64,000 nucleotides of DNA from Ceratothoa steindachneri (Eukaryota > Arthropoda > Malacostraca > Isopoda > Cymothoidae): positions 173,836,294-173,900,293 of the forward strand of contig OZ018318.1 in the NCBI GenBank assembly GCA_963969495.1, given 5' to 3'. A program made the position numbers and the translations under genes. A model generated the notes under the pieces. That model saw only the letters and a program-made list of their open reading frames with translations. It was not told the origin of the DNA and made no database searches. Position 1 is the stretch's first letter, and each line of letters begins with the position of its first letter. Positions 37,711-49,020 of the stretch are shown piece after piece.

Positions 37711-38049
37711 TATATATTTATAGGGAGAGAGAGAGATAGAGAGATAGAAAGAGGCTAAAATAGTAGCAGATGATTAATTAAAAGCAACCAATAGCCATAT
37801 TAATTGATATAATAATTCCGAATGGATCAATTTATAAATAATTCCATGCAAGTCATTTGATCACAATGGCGGTGAATTTTATAATTCACGAAAAACAGCT
37901 CTCCCAAAAATGTATAGGTGCCATTTTGTTTTTTTGTCAAAACAATTACTCTCTTTAACTATGTATGCGTTAGCTATAAATAAATGATCTGTGAAAAATT
38001 ACAACGCTTCCAAGTGTATTCATACATAACTAAATACTTACATACAAAT
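37711..38049. other. Short spacer without recognisable gene
   Basis: AT-rich with a short (GA)n at 37724-37755. No motif seen. Confidence 0.5.
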
Positions 38050-38990
38050 TTATATTTCTTTTAGCAATTTTTCGTAGCGAGTAACATCAATGGGGACTAA
38101 TATTCCCCCAACATTCCTCAAAATTAGGAAATTCTCTAAATAAATGTGTGATACTGTGGGGGTCGAAGGAACAAACTGTCGTGGGTATTTAGATGTTACC
38201 TCACACCAGAGTTTGGAATCACCAGGAAAAGGGAATGCCTTCAGTCCAGATTGGGATGACTTCATTTCTTCGTCAGGCTCTTGTGCTGCTGCCAAAGAAC
38301 GGAGATCAAATGAGTCCACTTGGACCGAATTGATATTCCGAGATACGCAGTCAGCAACCACATTATCCTCACCACTTACATAAGCTATGTCATTGACATA
38401 TTTCAAGATTGCGGTCCAGTTCCGTTGTTGCCTGTCCGTTTTCTGCACGTAGTGGCGAGGAGAAGGCAGAGACTAGTGGCTTATGGTCCGTGCATAAAGT
38501 CACTTGGTGACCTTCGATCATATGCCTTAAGTGAAGCACAGCAAAATATGCAGTCAGGAGTTCCCTGTCATAAGTAGAGTATGCTTGCTGCGTCTTACTC
38601 AACTTCGCAGAGAAGAATGCCACTGGCTGGGGAGACTCATCCACCATCTGATGGAGTGCAGCACCAACTGCGAATTGGGAGCTGTCCGTGACCAATTGGT
38701 ATGGAGAGTTATTGGGTAATGGGTGGCGTAACTTAACGGAGTTTGCCAGGGCCTTCTTAGTAGCTTCAAATGCATTTTGAGCAGCATCATTCCGGACAAG
38801 TTGGCCAGCCTTAGGTTGAAGCCGTGCGAGTTGAGTCAGAGGGACAGCAATTGCAGCGAAGTTAGGCATCATAAGTCTGTAAAAACCTAACATGCCCAAA
38901 TATCGACGAAGTTCTTCGAAATCAGATAGTAAGGGTATTTCGGTGATCTCTGAGACCTTCCTAGCTGGAGGGCTCAAACCTGCAGCTGAG
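38050..38990 (-). pseudogene. RNase H and linker of the CsRn1-type element
   Basis: Contains the RT connection LRRYLGMLGFYRLMMPNFA, RNase H words YQLVTDSSQFAVGAALHQ (first Asp), PVAFFSAKLSKTQQAYSTYD-REL (Glu) and LCTDHKPL (Asp). After a frameshift near 38440 come RNWTAILKYVNDIAYVSGED and VVADCVSRNINS. The linker toward integrase runs to a stop at 38050. The open frame at 38390-38977 (195 codons) is the longest in the window. The catalytic acidic residues I can place are intact. The domain would remove RNA from RNA-DNA hybrids during reverse transcription. Confidence 0.88.
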
Positions 38991-39500
38991 ACATGGCAGC
39001 CCAGGTAATCGATTCATTCCTTCATGAACTCGCACTTTTCCATAGAAATTCGAAGGTTGTTTTCTGCTAATATTTTGAAAACTTGCTCTATATGTTCCAC
39101 ATATTCTCCGAAAATAGCATTCTTTAGACCAAACGGTAGCCTTAAAAATTCCCACAGCTCAAAGGGAGTTCAGACTGCAGTCTTCTCGATGTCCGATGGA
39201 TTCATTGGAATCTGGTGGTAGGCTGGTACTAAATCCAGGCTAGAGAAGATTTTCTTGCCATGGAGATGGTCTACCATGCTCTAAATCCTTGGCAAGGGAT
39301 ATCTGTCCACTTTGGTTTTCGCATTGAGGGACCGAAAGTCACCTACAACTCTATACTTGCCTAGGGTTTTCTTATGCACCATGTGAATGGGTGAAGACCA
39401 TGAAGATTTCGACGGCCGCACCACACCTTCTTTTAATAGAGTCTCGAGGGTTGCTTTTGCAATTTGTAGTTTCTCCATTGGAAGTGGTCTGGGACGAGCG
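38991..39500 (-). pseudogene. Reverse transcriptase remnant of the CsRn1-type element
   Basis: The 39281-39478 frame encodes the fingers and first palm part: LLKEGVVRPSKSSWSSPIHM, YRVVGDFRSLNAKTKVDRYP. Past 39280 come [20 protein letters not shown] (catalytic Asp present) and LRLPFGLKNA. The next words, EYVEHIEQVFKILAENNLRI, belong after the active site. About 35 residues with the YIDD motif are therefore missing near 39100. SMEKCEF, a stop, and LGCHVSAAGL then lead to RNase H. Confidence 0.82.
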
Positions 39501-39739
39501 ACAGCTGGCGGGGCGCTACCCGTCTCAATTGTGTGAACAACCGAATTAGCCGGTGGTGAACAAACGTCAACACACTTCGGGTTATAAATACCCTCATATT
39601 TTCAGAGAACTGTCCTGCACTTAAGGTGGGATATGCGAGAGGTCATTAATGATTAAAGAGACCACTGGTTTGCTTGAATGCTTCACTTTTGAAACTAGGC
39701 TAGTCTGGTTATCAATTAGGACACCATAAGCACAGTTTA

Positions 39740-40925
39740 TTAATAGGTTATAATGAGCAAGAAAGTCGGCGCCTAATAATGGCGACGTAATGTCTGCTAC
39801 TACGAACGTTTATCTAAATGAACGTCGCAGGGTAGGGATGCCTATCTACAATTGAACTTCTCCGTGCACTTTTATCTTTCCTCCATTAGCCGTCGCAATG
39901 TTATCACCTGATTTGCGCATGACACATAATTGCACTAAATTATATGGGATTAAGGACACGCTTGCACCACTGTCTATTTGGAATTTGCACCTCCTCTCAT
40001 TAATACGTGTAGCGACAGTGAGAAGAGTCGGTACGCCAAGCGTCGCATTTACTGCGGCCTGCAGATCTCGTTTTTCGAGTGGTTCGGGGAAGACAGCCTA
40101 GACGATGGCTGCTTATGAAGGTTCTCACCTCGCTTTGGCCAAAAGAACCACGGTTTGCAGTACCTCGCATTAGACCTATAGTATAAGTGTGTACGGCATA
40201 CCATTGGTTTTTGGTTCCAACGGAAAGGGCGTACACAAAACGGTACACCTTTAGAAGAATTACTATCACTCTCATTATACTTCTTATGCACGAACCTAGG
40301 TTGATCAACCCTAGGATCTACACAGGCGGGCACAGAATGAGAATTTCTAAATTGCCCTTGATTTACCGGCGGGTTAACACTAAGAGCACCTATATTGGGG
40401 AACGCACAATCATTACTAGTTTGACTCTTATTTACGTTATAACACTGTGCCTTGTAAAACGGCATGAGTTCATCCGCGAATTTCTCCGACTGGACAAGTG
40501 TCAAGTCCTTCTGCGTGGCAATGATAGGCGTGATGTTAGGAGGTAAAGACTGGACGAACTTGTGTCTCACCAGGTCCTCCCTCACTCTAACTTGCAGCGT
40601 TGTCTTCTGTAGCTCTTCAAGATTCACCGAAAGTCGTTCGGTCAGCGGAGAAGACGCAATTAACTTCTCGAAGAGAACAGGTTTTGTACTTTCAAAAAGC
40701 CCCACGATTTCCGGTCGTAGGAGCGAATAATTCTGCGACGAGAGTATTGCAGCTGGGAGGCGCTGTATCCTCGAAATATGAAATTGCACTCCCACAATTT
40801 TAAACCATCCTGCGACTGCTGCTTCATTAAAAATAGGAGGTCTGATAGAGATCGCATTTGCGAGTTCCACTTCTTGGTGTGGGTGAAATTGAGCAGCTTA
40901 TTGAAGTCTTGATGCGTCACCTAGC
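39740..40925 (-). pseudogene. Gag and protease of the CsRn1-type element
   Basis: Gag begins near 40900; ANAISIRPPIFNEAAVAGWF and FVQSLPPNITPIIA match the gag of CsRn1-clade elements. A zinc-finger-like segment (about 40207-40143) spells C-x2-H-x9-C-x3-F, the CHCC knuckle of this clade with the last Cys replaced by Phe. The protease follows after a frameshift: FQIDSGASVSLIPYNLVQLC at 39992-39933, with catalytic Asp-Ser-Gly (Asp codon 39974-39972), then GADFLAHYNLLIN near 39770-39730. Stops occur in both parts. The gag frame 40049-40870 (273 codons) is open, but its last third reads through in the wrong frame for protease. Confidence 0.78.
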
Positions 40926-40982
40926 GAATCCATTTTGTAGAATGATCACTTATATTGTTCGACGAAGAGTGGTCACCAGTTG

Positions 40983-41500
40983 TAGTCTGAGTCAGTTATG
41001 GTTCTCTCTTTCTAGTTTTGCAGGCTGGGTTTAAGTGATCATCAGCTTCCTTACGGGATGAAGGAAAAATATATATTTATATCTGGATTCTTTATTCCTG
41101 TATATTATAGCCGGAAAAGCTTTTAAAATGCTGAACAAGGAATATTATTTTTCTAAATAAAATAACAAGAAATTTTCAGATTCTGACTGATTTTTACACA
41201 AAAATTTACCTATATAAATAGTAATTTCATCTAAACTTAACTCTATAACATTTCAACCAATCAGGCGCCAGGATAGATTTAAATGTTACTAACGCTGCAA
41301 TCGTTTACACATAAACACGGCCGAAGTCAGTTTTCCGAATGACGGGATAGAAATATTCTGATAATTTATTTAACTCTAAAGGTGTCTTTCGCCGGTAAAG
41401 CAACGCGACTTTATACGTGAACTTATTCACGTTTTCCTACGGGGAACAGAAGAGAAAGTTTTTATTAGAGCACGACAAACCCACAAATGTCAGGCTAATT
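40983..41500. other. Probable 5' LTR of CsRn1-type element and spacer
   Basis: The beginning (TGTAGTCTGAG at 40981) is the expected inner LTR edge. TATATATTTATAT near 41069-41082 could be a promoter or AT-rich filler. The outer limit could not be set because the second LTR is missing. Confidence 0.4.
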
Positions 41501-42189
41501 CGACCTCCTATCCCCCCCATCAAATGCCGGGGCAGGGTAGCTGAAATGAACTGAACAGCCATTTATCTTGCCACGTCCCAACTATGCCGTTTGTGTGATA
41601 TGAATAATTTGGGGCGCCCAGGAAAGCAGGTTTGAGGAATAGCCCACTGGCGTTAGTGGCAACCCGGTTACGAGGCGATGCTAAAAGCTTTGGGGAAAAG
41701 TTCGCTCTAATCTCTGAGGGTAGTTTCCGGCCAAGACCAGAGGGGGACACACACAACCGCTTCTGATAAAGTTGGAAGCAGCATCGATAAACAAACCTCG
41801 GACGGGGCGGCACCCCTCGGGTGGTGGTAGTTGATTGAATCACCACCCATCATTAAGTCCGCCACAACCAACCGTCTGAGGGGCCTCCTGGGTACACCCA
41901 CATTCATCTCAATCCCCCATCCAGCAGTTTACGTTCATGGAGGCTTGCTTGCAACGGTGAGGGGGGGGGGCTGCCCCCCCCCACAAGCGTTCTTAAAAGT
42001 AAAGAAAAATATTTTTTTTATCTTTTGGACAACCTAACCAATTTTTAAAGTTGGCAAGCACTCAGGAAACCACGAAGCAAGAGCAACCCCATGGTGCTTC
42101 ATCACTCCTAGGGGCTTGTGCAGGAAAAATGGCCCAAAACTAGCTTCCCCGGGTCCCGCTGCGCACCATAAGCGGGCACAACAGCCCCT

Positions 42190-43412
42190 TCAAAGAGAAG
42201 GTCTTTAAAGCTGTGTATGGGAAGCTAAAGATTGCCATGATAAAGCTATTGGAGATCCCCGCGGGCTATGTCGCCTTCTGTGAGACGGAAAAAGACATCG
42301 AAGTAAAGACAAAGGAGGCTGCGATTGAAATCCTCCACGAGCTTGGCCTGCAACCAGCTATTTCGTCGCAGATCCAATCACACAGGAGTGGGATCTGCCG
42401 GAAGCTAGATCCCTGGATAGGGGAACATTCCTGTGAAGAAATAAGGGATAAATTCTAAAAAACCACGCATAGGCAAAAGTCACGGAAATTGTTGAATTCC
42501 GTAATAGGAGGTATAATACCGAATACGCCCACGTATTTAAAATAGTATTTGGGGAAACCTCCATGGCAAGGAAGGCGAAGGAGTCTGGGCTCCTGCTTTT
42601 CAACGCCAAAATCAGCAAGGAGCAGATTGAGAGGAAGGAGTTCCACTTAGTCCAGTTCTGCTTCCGCTGCTATAAAATGAAGGCCCATACTACCCGAGAA
42701 TGCCAAGCACCCGAGGACCTATGCTCCAGATGCAGTGAACCCGGACACCACTGAAAGAGCTGCCAGAGCCCTCGCAAAACGTGTATAAACTGCGGATAGG
42801 GACACCGGACTATGGCAATGGCTTGTCCGAAGAAAAAAGAGATCATCAAAAACAAACAAAGGCAGAGTCAAGGAGGAGCGACTAGGAAACACACACCTCG
42901 TATGCCCAAGTCCAAAAGCAGCTCACCCAGAGGCGGCAGTCAAAAAGACCTACCTGAAGATTCAAAATGAAGAGTCGACCAGAATCCTGACATGAATCCT
43001 GTATGCCCATGTCAGGAATCTAACCCAGCTAGGATGCTTCGCAAAAGAGCTGAACCAGATGCTGGAGAAAAATGGCCTGAACTAGATGTGGTTCCCGGAC
43101 GACCCCTCTTCAGGAGAAGTCCTACAACTACAAATGGTTCCAAAGGAAAACCAAGCAACGGACAAACAGGATAGGAAATCTCAGGAAAAATCAAAAAGGC
43201 CAGATCCCAGGATAGAAGCCAGAAAGGAAAGGAAAACTGCTGCCAGGTCTAAGAATGACAAGAGAAACGAAAAGGAAAGCTCAGAGGATTGGGAATCAAC
43301 GGAGTCCTCAGACACTGAAGCCGCACCAATCGTCGCAAAGAGTGGCAAAAAGAAGCGAGTGACAAGGAGAACTCTAGACGCGGATGAGCTAAGCCTCAGA
43401 ATCTACGCATAG
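42190..43412 (+). pseudogene. LINE ORF1 pseudogene (CCHC nucleic-acid-binding protein)
   Basis: The first frame (42213-42458) encodes YGKLKIAMIKLLEIPAGYVA and ends at a TAA. After a frameshift, ARKAKESGLLLFNAKISKEQ leads to three CCHC knuckles: CFRCYKMKAHTTREC (42659-42703, with the x5 spacing before His common in these LINEs), CSRCSEPGHH..SC and CINCG..H...AC, the last two interrupted by stops. A very charged C-terminal tail (43086-43412; Lys, Arg, Glu, Ser-rich) follows. The protein family packages LINE RNA. The arrangement knuckles plus basic tail agrees with an I/Jockey-type ORF1. Confidence 0.75.
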
Positions 43413-43639
43413 GACCAACTTCCCCTTCCCAAAGGACAATGACACTAACAGGATCCTAGTTGGAATCAGAAAGAAATATTACAAGTGGGATTACGATGCC
43501 CAGTGTGACGAAGAGGTAGTCGAAGGGGCCCTCAAGAACAATAATATCACCCTCTACAGGGACACACTGGAGGAAATACCCACGGCGGAATACAAAAAGA
43601 AGAGGAACGGGAAAAAGCGTCCCTTCACCAAGAAACACT

Positions 43640-46290
43640 AGGAGCCCAAAAAGAGAATGGAAAACCCGGACAACAGGTTGAAGATTGCAACACTCAATGT
43701 TAATGGATGGGAGGGAAAGGCAAAGGCATATGGAAACATATTTCGTGTGCTAGACCCCGACATCATATTAATTTCGGAGCACGGTATCAACACAACATCG
43801 TACTAAATAAAGATACTGGGCTACAGAGTAGTTGCTAAGAACCATTCCAAAGAGAGGTTCGAAGGTGCCGCGATTGCAATCAAAAAGAATCTCTCGTTCA
43901 GGCACCTTCCAGAACTGGACGAGTCATTCGTGGAGATTGAGATGCCTACATTAGTGGGCAACCTCGTGATTGCGGCGCGTATCAACCCCCTCGCAGAGTG
44001 TACCTGCCCCTCAACAACTTTTACACAATGTTCGGTCACTGCAGAATGGTATTCCTTGGGGGCGACCTCAACGCCAGATGCCGAACGGCTGGCTATGGTA
44101 ACACGAGAAACAGAGGCCATAACTTGGAAATGATTATGAGACGCAAAAACATCCAGTGGATAGGACCGGAATTTCCGACCTATATCACCTTACGGGCAGC
44201 AACCAAACCCGACAAGCAGTGCCCAGCGACCATATGGCGATCTTAACGACCATCTTGCTCGCTCCGATCCAGATTCCGGCCCCTTTCCGCAAAAGCTACG
44301 CCTTGGTCGACTGGGAACGCTACGGAGAAATCCTAGGCGTTTACGAAGCAGCTGACCTAGGCGAGGCCACTCTAGAGGAGATTGACGGGGAGCTGGAGAG
44401 GATAACCGCACTCATCATCGAGGCTGATCGCGAGTGCGTACCCATGACAGGGTACAAGACTCTTCCACAACCTCGTTGGACCAAAGAGATAAAATAGTTC
44501 CCCAGGGAGCACAGGGAGGTGTATGAGGAGATAAAAAGAGCAGGTACAAATCGGGAGCGAAGCTCGCTACTCCGTTGCCTACGCGACGAGCTAAAGCTGG
44601 CTATTAGCCAACAACAGGCTGAGATCTGGAACAGCCTAATAGCCAGGTTGGACAGCGAGATGGCCACCGATAAATTCTAGAGCCTAATGAAAAAGCTTAA
44701 AGGCCTACCAATTAGAGAAACTACCCAAATCAAGGAGGGTGATGACTACTTGGAGGATCCGGTGGTCCTGAAGGAAAGATTTCGCACGTTCTGGAAGGAA
44801 ATCTTGTCAATAACACCAGAGGACAATGCGGAATTTGACCAGAAATTCGAAGACCATCTGATTGAAGAGCTCAACCAGATCATACATCGAACGCACCCAC
44901 AAGCCAACGTCGACGAAGGGAGGGAAATGGTGGACCATGGGCAACCAATAACAACGGTAGAGGTCATGGAAGTCATAAAAACTTTTAAACAAAAGAGGCT
45001 AGGCTGAGCGGACATTACTAAGAACAATCTGGTGCATGCCCGCCAGCAGATCATTTAGGGAATCCATAACATCTTCAACGCTTCCCTGAATACGGGCTAC
45101 TTCCTCGATAGGCTAAAAATGGCTAAAATCATTTTTATCCCTAAAGGGAACAAACCCCTAGATCAACTGGTTAACTACAGGCCAATATCCCTCCTGGAGT
45201 TTGTAGTCAAAATCTACGATAAACTTCTAGCCAATAGGCTACAAGATCAGCTGACCAAGCTGAAAGCTCACAACCCTCAGCAACACGGGTTTCGCAGGAG
45301 GCGATGGACTGATACAGCCCTTGCCCTCCTAACCGAAAAACTAGCCCACTCTAAAGCTGATGGGAAGTACGTAGACGTACAGAAGGCCTTCGACAAGGTT
45401 TGACTAAGAGGTCTACAATTCAAGATCTTAGGCCTCCAGCTTAAGTCGGTCCTGGAAAGGGTCCTCTGTGACTACATCATGGAGAGGAAAGCCCGAATCT
45501 CAATCGAGGGCAATAGAGGACCCATATTCGAGCTAGAGGCGGGGATCCCACAAGGTAGCTGTCTGAGTCCGCTTCTGTACCTTGTGTACACGTTGGACTT
45601 ACCTGCTCCAGTCGGGGAGGATGTGATGTATCTGCAATTTGCAGACCACATCACTCAAATCATTCCAGGTTCCTATAGGAACGCTGGAGTTCAAGCAAGG
45701 GAGACAGCTACCGAAATCGAAAACATCAACCGATTTGAAAGAATGTGGAAAATAAAAACAAACCGCCGGAAAAGAGACGACGTCATCGTCAGAGACGAGC
45801 TTTACCCGTACTCCAACGAGGGTAAAGTCCTTGGTCTGCGCCCCACCTCGAAGGGGTATAAGGCGTATATCAACAGCCGAGTCTCCCTAGCATGAAGAGA
45901 AATTGGAAAACTGTACAGGTTCCTAAATCTCAGTGCCAAAAACATCAGGAAATTGTACAACATTCTGGTACGACCAGTTTTGGTGTACCCCGCGCTGGTT
46001 ATGCAGCCGGCCAGTTCATCCTCCCTCAAACTTATGCAGAGAGTCCAGAACAAGGCTACCCTGCTTATAACCGGCACGAAGAGATTGAACTATATTCGGC
46101 AGACGGAACTGCACGCAAGAGCAGGACTCGAGCCATTGAATATAGTCCTCTAGAGGCTAGGGAGAAAGACCTGGGAAAAAATCGAACGCGATATCCCCCC
46201 ACAGATAGATGAGGACCTTAAAATACCGCAGCAAGCTATTGGACGAGCTACAAGGCTAGCACTCTTCCCCAGTGGAGGAATGTGCTCCCA
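43640..46290 (+). pseudogene. LINE ORF2 pseudogene (APE endonuclease + RT)
   Basis: APE-type endonuclease: KIATLNVNGW (43683), ISEHG where the catalytic Glu lies, and FLGGDLNARC in a shifted frame (about 44052). SDHMAIL at about 44228 is the end of the endonuclease. RT: LKMAKIIFIPKGNKP and LVNYRPISLLEFVVKIYDKL (45110-45230), QHGFRRRRWTDTALALL, VDVQKAFDKV, ISIEGNRGPIFELEAGIPQG, then MYLQFADHITQII at 45627-45665. The active site is FADH, not FADD. A C-terminal segment (FLNLSAKNIRKLYNILVRPV, MQRVQNKATLLITG) runs to about 46150. Endonuclease nicks target DNA; RT copies the RNA there. At least five frameshifts or stops interrupt it. Confidence 0.82.
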
Positions 46291-46418
46291 GGAAAACCAA
46301 GTAGCCTTGTTCAGATAGCGAGAAGTACTTACCTAACCAGACGCAAGAACCAGTTCGCCAGACCACTACTCGATTTGAATCCACAAATAAGCCAAGCTAA
46401 GAAATAGGAAATATAAAA

Positions 46419-46780
46419 GAGGCGAAGTGCCCAACGACAGATGTTTAATACATTAAAAATAAAAAAGAGGCGTAGTGCCCAATCCCAAACAATTAAATGA
46501 AGACCAAGAAAGAAGACAAAAGAGGCGAAGTGCCCAAAACTCCAACTAATAATGAATAAAAAAGAGGCGAAGTGCCCTAAACGCAACATAAATTAAATCA
46601 GAATATAAAAAAGAGGCGAAGTGCCCTAAACGCAACATAAATTAAATCAGAATATAAAAAAGAGGCGAAGTGCCCTAAACGCAACATAAATTAAATCATA
46701 ATATAAAAAAGAGGCGTAGTGCCCAACGAAACATAAAAAATGAAAGTAAATAAAACAAGGAAAGCAAATGGCGCGAAATG
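46419..46780 (+). repeat. 49-bp tandem array in the LINE 3' tail
   Basis: Seven copies of GAGGCGWAGTGCCC start at 46419, 46467, 46522, 46564, 46613, 46662 and 46711, with a degraded eighth (GGCGCGAAATGCCC) near 46769. The last four are spaced by exactly 49 bp and their intervening A-rich sequences (CTAAACGCAACATAAATTAA) are almost identical, so this part is a true tandem repeat. Confidence 0.9.
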
Positions 46781-46920
46781 CCCGCAAAGGCGAAACAAAA
46801 TACAACTCAAAAATAAATAAAGTAAAGCTACGAGTTAGCGAAGTTATATTTGAAAGGCTTGAATGCCTAACATAACGACGGAGGAAAAAGCTTTATATAG
46901 AGAGATTATTTATACTAAAA

Positions 46921-46922
<2 letters not shown>

Positions 46923-46973
<51 letters not shown>
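46923..46973. repeat. (AT)n microsatellite
   Basis: About 51 bp of AT dinucleotides just downstream of the LINE tail array. Confidence 0.95.
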
Positions 46974-46975
<2 letters not shown>

Positions 46976-47430
46976 AAAAGGCAAAACAAAACAAAACAAG
47001 GAAAGAGTAGTTAACTACTACAGGATGGTCAGCTAAGGCTGACCCAACGAAAATGGAGGAAGGAAACAAAACTTGAAAAAAAGAAACATGCCTAGGATGC
47101 CCTCTGCTCCAGGGCAATAACAAATCTCCTTCGACACTACAGCAACTACTACACATTTTCACCACTTATTCCATCAAATCAAATCAATTTCAGAATTTTT
47201 AAACTTGGAAAAAATCAACAAAAATTGAGCTCACAGAGAAGTTCACAGCCGGCAAAGGAGGAAAAGTCGAGGGCGGGAATTCAAGAACGCCATCGATTTT
47301 CACCTTTTCTCCATGGGACTTCATCAACACGATTTACTTTTTTACGGCGCTACTTATGGCCGACAAAAGATATCGTACTGCGTACTGGTGAGTCTAACTT
47401 CCTGTTTACGAAGGAGAAATATTGCAAAGG
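46974..47430. other. Spacer without recognisable gene
   Basis: Includes an AAAAC-type run (46980-47000). No domain seen in the short frames. Confidence 0.45.
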
Positions 47431-47690
47431 GGGAAGTTTATCTTCCTATTTACCAAGAACGTTATTAACAGCGGGAAGTTTATCTTCCTATTTACAAAAA
47501 AGGGCTATTAACAGCAGGAAGTTTATCTTTCTATTTACAAAAGAGGGCTATTAACAGCGGGAAGTTTATCTTTCTATTTATAAGGTTCAATGTGTGAACC
47601 GTTTAAATTTTAAACAAATGTTTCCTAGGTTCATGTGTGAACCGTTCAAATTTTTCACACAAATGTTTACTAGGTTCAATCTTCGACCCA
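47431..47690. repeat. Two consecutive short tandem arrays
   Basis: Array one: four copies of a 42-43-bp unit (GGAAGTTTATCTTYCTATTTAC plus GGGCTATTAACAGC-type filler) starting at 47432, 47474, 47517 and 47560. Array two: a 44-45-bp unit starting at 47584 and 47628, with a partial third at 47673. Each of the first two units opens with a small hairpin, GGTTCA(A)TGTGTGAACC. Confidence 0.88.
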
Positions 47691-48028
47691 CAAAATACTA
47701 TCAAACTCTTCATATATTAATAAAACTTGACTGTTATCAGATAATTCTTTCTCAAATGAACGGTAACTATTACTATAATATGTTTATATCAATAGATACG
47801 TTATCTTAAATTATTTCATCACATATCATGCACACTCATTCACATTCAACCACTGCTGCGGGCATCACGAAGAAGATAACGCTTACTACGCTCTGCCGAA
47901 GAGTGGCCCACTGCACTTTAGCTTGAACAAGCTACAGGTTTGCTGCTCCGTTTTTCTCGTAAGGGCAGCCACGGTGTGATTGGAGACTCCTCCTGTTTCC
48001 GTGGCTCTCAAAAACGGCAGTAGCAAGC

Positions 48029-49020
48029 GTGGATGCGCTATTTGGAGATACCGCCTGTTCCTGTCCTGCTTATAAGGAGGGCATCGGTCTTTTCTCCCTT
48101 TTGGACTTTGTGGTGCTGATGGACGAAGAAGAGGGACGCCATTATGCAAGGTTTGGCGTCCATAGCCACCCCGGGGAGTTCTGCGAAGCGGGCGCGGAAT
48201 GGGTCTGCTTCAGCGTCACCGACGGAGACCTCCACACCGAAGACGACCGCCTGCAGCCTGGATAAGGAATTCTCAGAGAGATAGAGCAGCCAGAAAAGGC
48301 CCACAGCGATGAAAGTGGTCACCTCGTTATCGACGAGAGTCCCCAGTACGGAGAGGCCACCCAGGAGGACGAAGGAGGCTGGGTGCACCAGGAGAGCACC
48401 ACCAGTGCCTATTAGACGGTGACAGGGCTGGAGAGCGCACACCCTGGCCTGGGGAAAAACATTCGACCCACTCTCACCAGCGAATACGTCCTCACCATGA
48501 AGGACGATGGGTCGAAGGCCCTGCTGCGCCCCCTTGCCCGAGGAGAGGGACAGAGTGATCCTGCTCTACCCCAGCGTGAAGAGGCACAAGGTGGTGCCTG
48601 AGCGCTATCCCACCACTCTCCTACTTCAGGCTGTAGAGGCCCAACCCCACGTGCTCTCGGCAACCCAGCTCCTCGCACACAGAGACAAGGTCCAGACCAG
48701 GCAGATCCTGGTAGTGTACGAGGAGCCGCCACAACCCAAGTTGCACCTAAGCAGCTAGGGCCGCTACGCCCTGCGCCCCTAACAGGGTGAGCCTGTGAGA
48801 TGCTAAAAGCACCAGTGCTTCGGGCATCTCCAGGCCATGTGCCAACACCCCGTCAGGTGTGGCGTGTGCAGCCAAGCGCACCAGACGAAAGGGTGCATCG
48901 GTCGCCTCAAGGCCAGCGAGACCACCACCACACGGTGCCCCAACTGCACCAAGGGGCACCACGCTTGGAACGTGAAGTGCCCCGAGTGAATGAGAAGGAT
49001 GCCATAGGGTCACCGGCAGC
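48029..49020 (+). pseudogene. ORF1 pseudogene of the GC-rich LINE
   Basis: The gag-like part includes VLTMKDDGSKALLRPL (48490), then, after a frameshift, VILLYPSVKRHKVVPERYPT, VQTRQILVVYEEPPQPKLHL and GRYALRP (to 48778). The nucleic-acid-binding end has C-YK-H-QCFGHLQAMC (48798-48843; second Cys replaced by His), CGVCSQAHQTKGC (48858-48896) and CPNCTKGHHAWNVKC (48939-48983), then stops at 48987. This three-knuckle layout is usual for I-type LINE ORF1. Stops lie within the gag part and between gag part and knuckles. Confidence 0.75.

Larger units (their letters stand above)
38050..40982 (-). mobile_element. CsRn1-type Ty3/gypsy element, 3' truncated
   Basis: Minus-strand element with the standard order gag (40925-40049), protease (about 40060-39740), RT (39500-39000), RNase H (38980-38300), and a linker that stops at 38050 before any integrase. 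On the 5' side, TGGTGACC (minus; RC at about 40970-40977) looks like the primer-binding site complementary to tRNA-Trp used by CsRn1-clade elements. The sequence from 40981 rightwards begins TGTAGTC on the plus strand, the inner end of the 5' LTR. The outer LTR limit was not found and no 3' LTR is present. Confidence 0.78.
41501..46870 (+). mobile_element. I/Jockey-type LINE with tandem-array 3' tail
   Basis: A plus-strand non-LTR retrotransposon of about 5.4 kb: 5' non-coding region (41501-42190), ORF1 with CCHC knuckles (42190-43410), ORF2 with APE endonuclease and RT (43660-46290), and a 3' region with a 49-bp tandem array (46419-46870). All major parts are present, so it inserted close to full length. 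Many stops and frameshifts and a mutated active site make it inactive. The C-terminal RNase H seen in some I-clade elements is not visible; the exact clade is left open. It ends before an (AT)n run at 46923. Confidence 0.8.

Noticed and set aside
46419..46780. Regularly spaced 14-bp repeats with spacers, superficially like a CRISPR array
   Set aside because: The spacers are nearly identical to each other, the locus is the tail of a LINE, and the DNA is eukaryotic; it is a tandem repeat.
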